From Candidatus Methylomirabilota bacterium (GTDB lineage Bacteria; Methylomirabilota; Methylomirabilia; Methylomirabilales; Methylomirabilaceae): a stretch of 64,000 bases of DNA. Under the pieces are notes generated by a model, which had not been told where the DNA came from, searched no databases, and saw nothing but the letters and a program-made list of their open reading frames with translations. Below are positions 43,664-51,904 of the stretch, piece after piece (positions within the stretch are counted from its first letter, which is position 1; every line of letters begins with the position of its first letter). The translations under genes and the position numbers were made by a program. The DNA lies in assembly GCA_003104975.1 (NCBI GenBank), contig PQAM01000008.1:124001-188000 (forward strand), written 5' to 3'.

Positions 43664-44179
43664 ATGAACGATCACGCCGCCCAACCCGTGCGTCGCACAT
43701 ACGCCTTAGTTCGCAGTCACGTCTGGATTCATTACCGCCAACGCCGAAAGCTCGCCTTTCTCGTCGCGCTCGCCTTGTGGCTGCTGTGTCTTCCAGCGGT
43801 CCAGTCCATTGCTGAGGGTGCGACCCACGGAGACATCGTTCGGGACCGCTTTCAGCAACTCCTGGATCAGTGGGGCTATCATGAATGGTGGTCGATGTGG
43901 GAGCAAGGTACGAGCCAGAGCCGCGCTACCATCTCGAAGGACGCACTCGCTCAAAGAATGGAAAGAAGCATGTGGAAGCTCGCGTGCTGCGACAAGCGCC
44001 TTCGAGCTCTCCAGATCGCACCGGTCTCGCCTGGTCATGTCGTCGTGTCGGCCACACTGCTTTTCGAGACGAAGGGCTCACCCAGGTCTGTACAGGAGCG
44101 GCCGTACCCGATCAATCTCAACTTCTACCTTGAGGAAGAGCAGTGGCGGGTTGACCTCTCCGGTCTGAGCCAGCCATGA
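43664..44179 (+). CDS. Single-span membrane protein, function unknown (171 aa)
   Basis: The start has GAAAGG upstream. A basic N-terminus is followed by one hydrophobic segment (KLAFLVALALWLLCLPAVQSIA, about residues 28-50) and a 120-residue soluble part with a likely NTF2/cystatin-like alpha-beta pattern (HGDIVRDRFQQLLDQWGYHEWW...VVVSATLLFETKG...NLNFYLEEEQWRVDLSGLSQP). N-in/C-out topology would place the soluble domain outside the cytoplasm. It overlaps the start of the AcrVA2-like gene as ATGA, so they form an operon. Unknown family to me. Confidence 0.7.
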   Translation: MNDHAAQPVRRTYALVRSHVWIHYRQRRKLAFLVALALWLLCLPAVQSIAEGATHGDIVRDRFQQLLDQWGYHEWWSMWEQGTSQSRATISKDALAQRMERSMWKLACCDKRLRALQIAPVSPGHVVVSATLLFETKGSPRSVQERPYPINLNFYLEEEQWRVDLSGLSQP

Positions 44180-45200
44180 TAAGCGACCTGCCAAGCCGCT
44201 CCCCGTTCCCGCTAGCCGAATCGGCTTGGCGCAAGGTCCGCCATGCAATCACCCCAACGCTTCAGGAGGCCATGCGGCAGCACTCGAACTATCTGTCCCA
44301 CCTCAACCTCCCTCGCCTCCCTCCGCAGGTCATCTGCCCCGGCAGTCTGCTGCTCAACTGGCTGGCCGTCACACGGCCTGGTCTCCCAGACCTCGATCAG
44401 ATTGCCATGGCCGAGGACCTGCTGGTCTGGGCGGCCTACCGCGACGCGAAGACCGTCTGGCGGATAGAGCCCTGCCTGCTTGACGCCCTCTCTGCCCGTG
44501 GCCGGACGAGACACCCATGGCGGCCATCAGGCTGCCCAGCCGCTGTCCCGTGCTGGAATGGCAGGGCCCGGACGGGCCCATCGTGGTCTCCGCCTGTTAC
44601 GATCTGCTGACCGGGCAGGAAGCAACGGGTAAGCTTGAGCTGCGGCTACAGCGGCTGCATGAGAACCGATGGGTCCCCCTGGCCATCCTGTACAATAACG
44701 CCTCGACCCTCAGCGCGGCCCTGGAACAGGCTCAGGCGGCGGCCTTGGACGCGGCTCGGAAGGTCCAGGCCGAATCGCTTAACGTGGGTACTCCATTCCG
44801 ATCCGACCTTGCGCGTGTGACCTTGATCCTGCTGCTGTACTTGAGCGGTGAGCCCGATGTGGTCAAAAGAATGCACCCAGGCGCCAAACCTCATCGTGAC
44901 GCCAGGATGCGCCGCAAGGACCCTGAACGATGGGCCGACATACGGGAACCGATGGTATGGGATGTCGGCGTCGGATACCGGCAGGCCCTAGAACGATGGG
45001 AGATCGATCAGGTGCGGGAGACCGCCGCCCATTCGTCAGACCGGTCGGTCAGGCCTCACATGCGCCGAGCCCATGCGCATCTGTATTGGACCGGTCCAGG
45101 CAGAACAGAGCCGCGGGTGAGATTTCTGCTGCCGATTGCGGTCAAGGGAAAGCAGGCTGAAGAAGAGGCGGCACGCTCAAGTCTGCAATTGATACGATGA
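44176..45200 (+). pseudogene. AcrVA2-family protein homologue, split by a frameshift
   Basis: Two frames make one protein. The first (44176 to about 44500) runs ...AEDLLVWAAYRDAKTVWRIEPCLLDALSAR; the second takes over one base out of phase as PDETPMAAIRLPSRCPVLEW and continues to 45200 through LILLLYLSGEPDV, EPMVWDVGVGYRQAL and RPHMRRAHAHLYWTGPGRTEPRVRF. These blocks match in order the conserved ones of AcrVA2, an anti-CRISPR that lowers Cas12a levels (for example DDTP...LPDWCVY, LCVAEPDI and RPHIRRGHWHGYW). The second half could start alone at ATG 44517. A one-base error in the assembly is possible. Function here is unknown, since no Cas12a is in the window. Confidence 0.72.
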
Positions 45201-45219
45201 ATGATCGGGTCTCCGGTGG

Positions 45220-45912
45220 TCACGTCCTATTCGGCGGGTAGTCCTTCCTGGGCGCAACGCACGCTGGAGTCTCATGGGCCGGGTTGTTCACCCAAGCGTC
45301 CACCGCGTGACATTCCATCTCGTCAGATGGGTAAGGGGTAAGGAGGGGAAGCAGTCTGGCCGGCTCCTGGATCGCGGGATCGAGCCAGACGGCCTCGGCC
45401 TCTCGCGTCAGGATCGCCGGCATCCGGTCGTGGATCGGCCGCAGGAGTTCGTTGGCGTCCACGGTGATGATCGTACAGCTTTTGACCTCTTCGCCCTCCG
45501 GTGAGCGCCAGGTGTCCCATAGCCCGGCGAACCCGAACGGCTCGCCGTTTTTGAGCACAATGCGAAACGGCTGTTTCGTCCGGTCGCGCTTCTGCCACTC
45601 GTAGAATCCGTCGGCCACTACGAGGCAGCGCCGCTTCCGGAGCGCGGCCCGGAATGCGCGCTTAGTTGCTACAGTTTCGGCGCGCGCGTTGATCATGCGG
45701 TTACCGATAGCGGGATCTTTGGCCCAGGACGGAACGAGGCCCCAGCGCATCCGAGTGAGATAACGCTGCTCGTCGTCGCCCACCACGATGACGGCCTGGG
45801 TGGGGGCGATGTTGTAGCGGGGCTTGTAATCGGCCTCTTCGAGGCCGGTCCGGACCTTGAAGCGCAGGGCCGCGGTATCGAGGGTAGTCGTAAGGGTGAA
45901 GCGTCCGCACAT
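45220..45912 (-). CDS. yedK: SOS-response-associated protein YedK (HMCES family)
   Basis: A 230-residue SRAP protein that forms a covalent link with abasic sites in single-stranded DNA. The four key residues are visible: Cys2 right after the start Met (MCGRFTL), Asn34 (YNIAPTQ), Glu105 (GFYEW) and His161 (HDRMPAIL). WGLVPSWAKD and NARAET are also typical. Length is normal. It is preceded at nine bases by a 49-codon gene in the same direction. Confidence 0.96.
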   Translation of the reverse strand: MCGRFTLTTTLDTAALRFKVRTGLEEADYKPRYNIAPTQAVIVVGDDEQRYLTRMRWGLVPSWAKDPAIGNRMINARAETVATKRAFRAALRKRRCLVVADGFYEWQKRDRTKQPFRIVLKNGEPFGFAGLWDTWRSPEGEEVKSCTIITVDANELLRPIHDRMPAILTREAEAVWLDPAIQEPARLLPLLTPYPSDEMECHAVDAWVNNPAHETPACVAPRKDYPPNRT

Positions 45913-45921
45913 CAGTTAGGG

Positions 45922-46071
45922 TTACCGTCCTCGACGCATCGGCAGCTTTCGACGTACGGCCTGCAGCCCGTCAAGGAGCTCCTGATCCGTCAGCAGGCCT
46001 TTGCGCACCGAGAGGCGGCGGAGGGCCTCTTGCTCGTAGAGGCAACTGCGGAGCAGTTCCTCAACGGTCAC
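45922..46071 (-). CDS. Small hypothetical protein (49 aa) upstream of yedK
   Basis: Starts at GTG 46071 after AAAGGAAG and encodes a helical, charged protein: VTVEELLRSCLYEQEALRRLSVRKGLLTDQELLDGLQAVRRKL and a basic end. The heptad-like Leu spacing suggests a helical hairpin. It is nine bases from yedK, so both are probably on one mRNA. Too short to recognise a family; codon pattern looks natural. Confidence 0.55.
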   Translation of the reverse strand: MTVEELLRSCLYEQEALRRLSVRKGLLTDQELLDGLQAVRRKLPMRRGR

Positions 46072-46293
46072 GACTTCCTTTGGAGTTCATGTGTTTGGCC
46101 ATCTTCACTTCCCGTGTGTGATCGCGAGGTTCGAGATGAAATTCCGGCACCCCCCAGGAATCGCCTCAAGGGACACAGATGATCAGGTAAAAAGGGGCAA
46201 TTGGGTTCGGCAGAGCTTTCTGCTCATTAGAGAAGCCGCGTTCCCTTCACCACTTTAAGAAATGGCGCGTCGGTCAAGCTCAACTCGTGGCCA

Positions 46294-47253
46294 TCAGATT
46301 CGATTATTCTTCGCCAGTCTCCAGTAGTACCGTCCCGATGCTGTGAGTCGGCAGGCCTTAGATTGCATAGCCGCATCGTACATGTGTGGCGCATCGACAG
46401 GTACGACTACGTGAACACGGCTGAGCATTTGAAGTTTGCGGAAGACTTCCGTCTTGGCGGCCTCCTGTTTTTCACAACTAGGCTCGAACGCGGGCGACAG
46501 TGGCAGGTCTTCTGCTGGCACCGGGAATATGATCGGCAACTCACGAATGATCGCAGTCTCCACGGCAGGCGTACACTTTCTGAGCGCGATGAGCTTTGAG
46601 ACGTGTGACTTAAAAAGCGGTCGTTGATCCCATGCGCCTAAGGCAGCTTCGACGAACGCATAGATCGCCGGTGCTGTTACGTTGCCCATAAGATCGGCCG
46701 CGCCACCTTCGAGTGCATCCGCGACGAGCGAGGTAAACAGTCCCGCGCCACTAGCCTCAACCGAGACTTGATCGCCACGGCTGGCGGTCAAGATCGACAC
46801 GCCTTCGCGGAGCAGAGCCTTCGTGTTGTCGATCGCAGGTACATTCCCGAGATTGCCAGAGTGGCAGCAATCTAGCAGAATCACAACCTCATCCGCCTTC
46901 GAGTCGTTCGCCATTTTCAGTATGTCTGTCATCGATACACCCTCGTCGTAACTTTTGGCGTCTTGAGTGACGAGGTAGCCGCCGAGGTTGTTTTCGGTGC
47001 CATGGCCGGAAAAGTGGAGCACAGCCAATTCAGATTTATCTTTGAATAGTTGCTCTATTGCCTGCTTGAGCGACGCGCGTGTGGCGACGTCGTTTGACCC
47101 GCCGTTGGGAGCCACCATCGTGCGGCACCCGAAGTTGGGTGAACCATCCTCGTGCTTTTCGAGCAGAGCAGCCATACGCGTCGCGTCACTGACGCAGCCG
47201 CGCAGCGCTCCGAAGGAATACGAGTCGATACCTACACACAAAGCTCGCCGCAT
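46294..47253 (-). CDS. Caspase-family (C14) protease, likely Thoeris effector
   Basis: A 319-residue caspase-like cysteine protease. The fold signatures are ALCVGIDSYSFGALRGCVSDATRMAALL, catalytic His84 in HFSGHGTENN and catalytic Cys130 in LLDCCHSGNLG. EGVSILTASRGDQVS and GAGLFTSLVADAL complete the domain by about residue 210. The last 100 residues form a separate domain that could bind a signal molecule. The gene starts six bases after the TIR gene stop. TIR/caspase pairs form type IV Thoeris, in which a TIR-made nucleotide signal activates the protease. Assignment rests on this pairing. Confidence 0.85.
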   Translation of the reverse strand: MRRALCVGIDSYSFGALRGCVSDATRMAALLEKHEDGSPNFGCRTMVAPNGGSNDVATRASLKQAIEQLFKDKSELAVLHFSGHGTENNLGGYLVTQDAKSYDEGVSMTDILKMANDSKADEVVILLDCCHSGNLGNVPAIDNTKALLREGVSILTASRGDQVSVEASGAGLFTSLVADALEGGAADLMGNVTAPAIYAFVEAALGAWDQRPLFKSHVSKLIALRKCTPAVETAIIRELPIIFPVPAEDLPLSPAFEPSCEKQEAAKTEVFRKLQMLSRVHVVVPVDAPHMYDAAMQSKACRLTASGRYYWRLAKNNRI

Positions 47254-47259
47254 GACTGG

Positions 47260-47649
47260 TTACCTCGCCCCACCGATCAGCGCCTTCAAATTATCCCAAG
47301 TCCATCTGTATACCTTATCGGAGGTTTGGGCCGTGGTCGGTTTGGTGCAGTTCTTGTCAGCATATGCTGCGAGCAGGAAGTAGTCCTTGGATTTTTCTCG
47401 GGCGATAGTCAACTCCTCTGCAACGCCTTTAGCCGTATGAGTCCGCTCGCCGCACAACACGATCACCAGGTCAATGTTATCCATCCGTCGGCGAACTTTC
47501 TCCTTCCAGTCTCCGGCTAGAGGGTCTTTTACCGAGGCGTCAGTGAAATCGAACGGGCTATCAGGTAGCTTGGCCTGCCCGGCTAGCATCGTCTTCGCGC
47601 CTTCGTCGTGATCGTAATCGAAACTGATGAACACACGCTTCTTTGCCAT
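47260..47649 (-). CDS. TIR-like (ThsB/MTH538 type) protein
   Basis: A 129-residue TIR-like domain protein. The start is set at ATG 47649, giving MAKKRVFISFDYDHDEGAKTMLAGQAKLPDSPF; the frame reaching back to 47769 has no domain support. SVKDPLAGDWKEKVRRRM, LVIVLCGERTHTAKGVAEELTIARE (with a conserved Glu pair that would be catalytic) and the ending TSDKVYRWTWDNLKALIGG are family hallmarks. As in Thoeris, it should sense infection and make an NAD-derived signal for the adjacent caspase. No ThsA-type NADase is present, so the caspase is the probable effector. Confidence 0.88.
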   Translation of the reverse strand: MAKKRVFISFDYDHDEGAKTMLAGQAKLPDSPFDFTDASVKDPLAGDWKEKVRRRMDNIDLVIVLCGERTHTAKGVAEELTIAREKSKDYFLLAAYADKNCTKPTTAQTSDKVYRWTWDNLKALIGGAR

Positions 47650-47883
47650 TGATATCACTCCTGTATTGAAGTACAGTTCCGATTGTTCTGCCGTTTTATT
47701 GCAGAAGACCAGCGTTTCTCCTCTTACCGCCATCACTGTAATGCGCCGACGGGCGAGTGCGCCGATCACCGGGTTGAGCGGCGAGCATCAATTGCTGACG
47801 AGGCGCTCGTCCGTTCCAAATCACTTTTCTGTGCCATCCTAGGCTAAAAGCGCGCTCCACTCGTTCACTCACTACCGTACGCA

Positions 47884-49728
47884 TTAGAAGGACCCCCTTG
47901 CCTCCTGTAAGCGAGAAATGTCGCTCATCCACATCGTGATCGACCGTGGTATCTGCAGTCGACCAATGAGGTCCGGATGCTCCGTGAGGTGACGTGCAAG
48001 GAAGAATTCCTGGTATGCCCGATGTGCGAAGCGCAGCCTGAGACGCTCACCGACCGAAGCTCTCGGAAGAGGAACCAGCAGACTGTTCAGGAAGAGTCCG
48101 GTCGAATCTGTGATACCAGAAAAACCCCTTTCTGCCGACAGGACTTCGTCTAGGGAGCAGGACGGCGTTAACTCGAGACTTCCATTATGGACCTGCGTCA
48201 TGCGATAGGCAGCGGTAGCCATTGCGCAGAAGGCCAGGTACACGACCATGTCAATACTTTCGCCGTGCGAGGTAACCGGTGGTCGGCCAACAACTCCCCA
48301 GTTCATCGGTCGCGTCACGTCCCGGCGTATCTTCAGTTCTGCCCACTCTTGAAACAACGCGGCACGCCCAACCTCGTGAACGTCTCGCTCCGCTACCGTC
48401 TCTAGAATGAAGCGAAGAAACAAAGGCCGGCGAGGTATATCTCCATAGAAACGCGTGTAGTCTCCGCTCTGGATAGCGCGGATAAAAACGTCCACGCGGG
48501 CTCTCTGCTCTGGATCGGCTATGGTCGTTCGGTACCGCGAGGCGAGTGTGCGAATCTCATCATCCGACCACGGCAGGAGTTCGATAAGTCGTATGCGCTG
48601 CCGTCGGGGTATTCCATGTCGTGCTATTGCACCGAATGAAGCTGTGAAGTCGCCTTGGCGCTCGTGCCAGAGTTCGGAGCGCGCGAGGAGCACAATGGGC
48701 ACTCGGACTTCTCGCAGCAGATTCAGAAGCGACTGGATGCCGCCTCTCCGACAGAGATAGACTGACTCATCAACGCCATCGATCATTAGGATCATAGGGG
48801 TTTCAGGGTCCTTGAGGATGTGAGCGATCACCGGGCGAGCAATTCGGGACAAGGTAGGTTGGTCTGAATCCTGAACATCTCTGAGGAGGGTATCGAGGCT
48901 CACGCATTGCTCCAGCAAGTCCTTGGTGCTGACAGTTCTGTCAGAGATGCTCGCCCCGGGCACGTAAAGCACTTGTCTGTTCCCTACGCCGAAGGAGCGG
49001 AGAGCAGCGGTGGTCTTTCCAAAGCCAGCCTCGCCAATGACCACGCACAGCCTGACATGCGCGGCCAATATCTGCGTCGACGGATCTGCGAGAGAACGGG
49101 TCGGCTTCGAGGAGGACAGCAGACGGTGTTGATCCACGAGAAGCTCTGAGGTCTGGAGCGGTACGACGTCTAAGGGTGTGCATAACTCTGGTTCCATCCG
49201 TGCATGAATGTTGGCGACAGACAGATTCCATTGACGTATGCCCACCTGCACGCGCTTTAGCACGCTGTTGAAGGCTTCTGTAAGGATGCGCGACAGGTCC
49301 CAAAGCTCCGCCTTCTCGGCGCACCCCGAGTTCATGAGTTCAGACAACGCTTGTTGGATTGGCTGGCGAAACTCGGCGCTTTTACCGGGTCGATTGTGGA
49401 CAAGCAGGTATACTTTTGTGGTCAAGCCGCTCCGCGCAAATGATTGAATTGAGGCAAGGCATTGCCTGACCTGCTCACGCCCGAGTTCCTGCTCGTGAAC
49501 CTGGAAGCCCTTGCACTGTACAACTAGTGGAAACGGGCGGCTATCCGACCACACCAAATGGTCAATGCCAGCGCGATCGAATGTTCGACGTGCAGGGACG
49601 CCGACCGTATCAGGCCAACTCGCACGTAGAAGTGGCAGCACAGCTCGCTCGAACGTGCGGTCATCGGTCACAGCTAGCTCTCCGAACAGATGCCTGTATT
49701 CGGTCTTATCCGTCCACGCCTTGGCCAT
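47884..49728 (-). CDS. NACHT/STAND NTPase with N-terminal restriction-nuclease domain
   Basis: A 614-residue protein. Residues about 20-130 are an Mrr-like PD-(D/E)XK domain with AGIDHLVW (Asp) and PLVVQCKG (the Q-x-K end of the motif). A NACHT-type NTPase follows: Walker A VVIGEAGFGKTT (about residue 235), Walker B MILMIDGVDES and VPIVLLARSELW. The C-terminal 200 residues are helical, without clear repeats. This layout is that of bacterial NLR-like antiphage sensors, where nucleotide-driven assembly switches on the nuclease. It lies upstream of the TIR-caspase pair on the same strand, 234 bases away, and may be a separate system. Confidence 0.82.
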   Translation of the reverse strand: MAKAWTDKTEYRHLFGELAVTDDRTFERAVLPLLRASWPDTVGVPARRTFDRAGIDHLVWSDSRPFPLVVQCKGFQVHEQELGREQVRQCLASIQSFARSGLTTKVYLLVHNRPGKSAEFRQPIQQALSELMNSGCAEKAELWDLSRILTEAFNSVLKRVQVGIRQWNLSVANIHARMEPELCTPLDVVPLQTSELLVDQHRLLSSSKPTRSLADPSTQILAAHVRLCVVIGEAGFGKTTAALRSFGVGNRQVLYVPGASISDRTVSTKDLLEQCVSLDTLLRDVQDSDQPTLSRIARPVIAHILKDPETPMILMIDGVDESVYLCRRGGIQSLLNLLREVRVPIVLLARSELWHERQGDFTASFGAIARHGIPRRQRIRLIELLPWSDDEIRTLASRYRTTIADPEQRARVDVFIRAIQSGDYTRFYGDIPRRPLFLRFILETVAERDVHEVGRAALFQEWAELKIRRDVTRPMNWGVVGRPPVTSHGESIDMVVYLAFCAMATAAYRMTQVHNGSLELTPSCSLDEVLSAERGFSGITDSTGLFLNSLLVPLPRASVGERLRLRFAHRAYQEFFLARHLTEHPDLIGRLQIPRSITMWMSDISRLQEARGSF

Positions 49729-49910
49729 ATCGCACCGTTTTACAGGCGACGCTAGCGACTTGGCGAACGCGGTCGCTATAGAAGTGATGAAGCCGCCATC
49801 GTTTCCGTTAATGGCATCGCCTGCCTATCGAATGTTCGCGTGGCAGAAAGGCGCCGACCTTCGGCCTCCCACGCTGACGACTAAGCCGCCGAGATACGCC
49901 TTGTTAGCCG

Positions 49911-50662
49911 TTACTCGAAACGCCCGTACACGTTGTCATTCGGCACAAATGGTTCCGGCAGTTCTTGCCCAAGCACTGCTGCCCGAACGACCATCACGAA
50001 ACTCGGCGCGCCGAGGTCTCCTGGGAACCCTTTGACTGCCTGTACAGCCGCCTCACTGAAGTCGAGGTCATGAAGATGAAAGAATCGCCTCGTGAACTGA
50101 TACGACAGCGAATGCGCAAATCGATACAACCCGTCATCGAACTGATTAACGGCTGCGGCGAGTTCGAGGGGAACGGTAGGTCCGTGTGTAACGCGTGCTT
50201 GGCCCATTCGACGGCTGTAGAACGAACGAGGATGCCAATCCCAATCAGGGTCAAAGCCTATCTCGCCGTCTAATACAGGAGAAGCCTGGTGTGCCTCGAC
50301 CTCGACAGAATGCGGTGCACCTGTTCGTGGCGCACCTGCCTAAACTTGTTCGAATCGCGGGCGCGCAGTTTCGCTTCGAGGAAGCCAGCCGCCTCTACGT
50401 CGCATCCTGAAGGGAGCCGATACCTGACGAGAACGCCGATATCGCCGTACGATGTCTCCCTGGATCCATGTAGCTTGTACGCCTCCCGCTCAAGCTGGAC
50501 GGGATACCGGAGGCCATGGAGCGTCACCGTGCGAAACCGGTTCCGAAACCTGATCAACAGGTCATGGGTGATAACGTCCTCTTTCCAATCCAACGGATAA
50601 TGGCGCTGGACTGTTTCTGCGAGTTCGTGCTCTATCAACCCTTCCATTTCAATAATGTGCAT
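49911..50662 (-). pseudogene. Hypothetical protein gene broken by a frameshift
   Basis: The 130-codon frame from 50662 (MHIIEMEGLIEHELAETVQRHYPLDW...GFLEAKLRARDSNKFRQVRHEQVHRIL) ends at a stop after HTRLLLY. One base out of phase, directly at that stop, the sequence reads LDGEIGFDPDWDWHPRSFYSRRMGQARVTHGPTVPLELAAAVNQF and runs on to 49911 with good coding quality. Together they would make about 250 residues. I do not recognise the family; FLEAKL in the first half might belong to a nuclease-like fold. It precedes the NACHT gene and may belong with it. A sequencing error is the alternative to true decay. Confidence 0.6.
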
Positions 50663-50781
50663 GACCCACCCTGTACCGAGGTCCCTGGGGTCTTATCCTT
50701 CCCCACGTGCGCGATCCTCGTCCCGATACGATATATAAGTCGGTGGTATGGAGCACGAAACATCCCTGCCTCCTGCGCGAC

Positions 50782-51508
50782 CTAGACCGTCAGCTCCACT
50801 ACCACCGGACAGTGGTCGGACGCCTTGGGCTCATTCAGGCCCACCCCGGGGAAGCGTGGGCCGCTATAACGATCCGCGCGTTTCGGCATCCCCCGCCGTT
50901 CAATGGAGGGCGCGTTCCCGTTGGCGTCGGCGAGGCTCTTCGACAGCAAGAGGTAATCGAGCTGGCGATAGGCGAACGGAAGATCGCACTGCCTGTTCCC
51001 TTTGAAGAACTGGGTCCAGCGCTCTTCCTCCGGCAGACGGTCTACGATGTTGACCACCTGGTCCCACTGCACCAACTGAGCGATCCCTGTGTTGCCATGG
51101 GCGTCTGTCTCCAAGTAATCGTTGAGGTGGGCTAACACGATGAAAGGGTGCTGGCCCGCACTTTCTCCGAAGCGTTGGGTGACGATCTCCTTGACGGTTG
51201 TTGCCTGCTTCTCGCACCTGGCTTGGGTACGCTTGCGGCCCTGGCGGGGATCCCGTCGTTCCATCATCGATTTGAGATCGCTTCAGGGCATCGAGGTTCT
51301 CGACCTCCTGGAGGGCCAGGACATCGGCCTTGGTGGCGAGAATCGCCTGGGCCGTGATCTTCTTGCTGACCTCGTCATAAATGTCGAAGTGACGCTGATC
51401 GGCGCGCCAGCCGTCGATGACGGCCTGCTGGGGATCGACCCCTTTGTTGAACTTGTACCGGGCGAAGAGGTTCTCGACATTGAAGGTACCGATACGGATC
51501 GTCGCCAT
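50782..51508 (-). pseudogene. Endonuclease/exonuclease/phosphatase-family nuclease, frameshifted
   Basis: The N-terminal frame begins MATIRIGTFNVENLFARYKF and includes the LALQEVENL motif with the catalytic Glu. About residue 80 the frame is lost; a second frame carries the rest (HPFIVLAHLNDYLETD, QLDYLLLSKSL, KASDHCPVVVEL). The GDFND-like motif reads AHLND, so a key residue is also altered. The middle of the domain, where the first His and substrate residues lie, is missing. This is a decayed extracellular-type or DNase I-like nuclease gene. Confidence 0.8.
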
Positions 51509-51904
51509 AAAGACCCTCCTCTCGCAGTAAGAACCTTTTTATGGTTGCGTTCCCATTGGGGTAACTTTAGGCTTGGCGGCGCGAACCGTCAAGGGAGATC
51601 CGAGTCGAGGATCCGAGCCGAGGGATCGAGGTGATTCTCAAACCTTCTATTGAGAACTCCCATGTCCTGCCCGGCATTTTTTGCAGGCAGGACTAACTAC
51701 CCCACCCTAGCGTCCTCCCGTATTGAAGGTCCTTGACGATACTTCGCAGGCGAGCCTTGTCAGGTGGCAACACCTAGGGTACTATCTGCATAAACTTAAA
51801 GCTGAAACTTGATCGAGTCAGCCATGGTGAAACAGTGGAAGGACGGTTCCGACGTCCCGCGATCCTTTCCAACCTTGTGCTTCCTGGGGGGTTAAAGCAA
51901 GCCG
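51509..51904. other. Upstream region of the second defence operon
   Basis: No gene seen. It contains a possible promoter (51757-51785) and a G-rich stretch (CTGGGGGGTTAAAG) just before the helicase start. Confidence 0.45.
51757..51785 (+). promoter_or_regulatory. Candidate promoter of the second defence operon
   Basis: TTGTCA (51757-51762), a 17-base spacer and TACTAT (51780-51785), about 120 bases before the helicase start. Five and four of six bases match the sigma-70 boxes, so it is only a candidate. Confidence 0.35.

Noticed and set aside
47696-47932. A small gene between the NACHT and TIR genes
   Set aside because: The frame overlaps the end of the NACHT gene and its product looks non-coding; the interval is better treated as intergenic.
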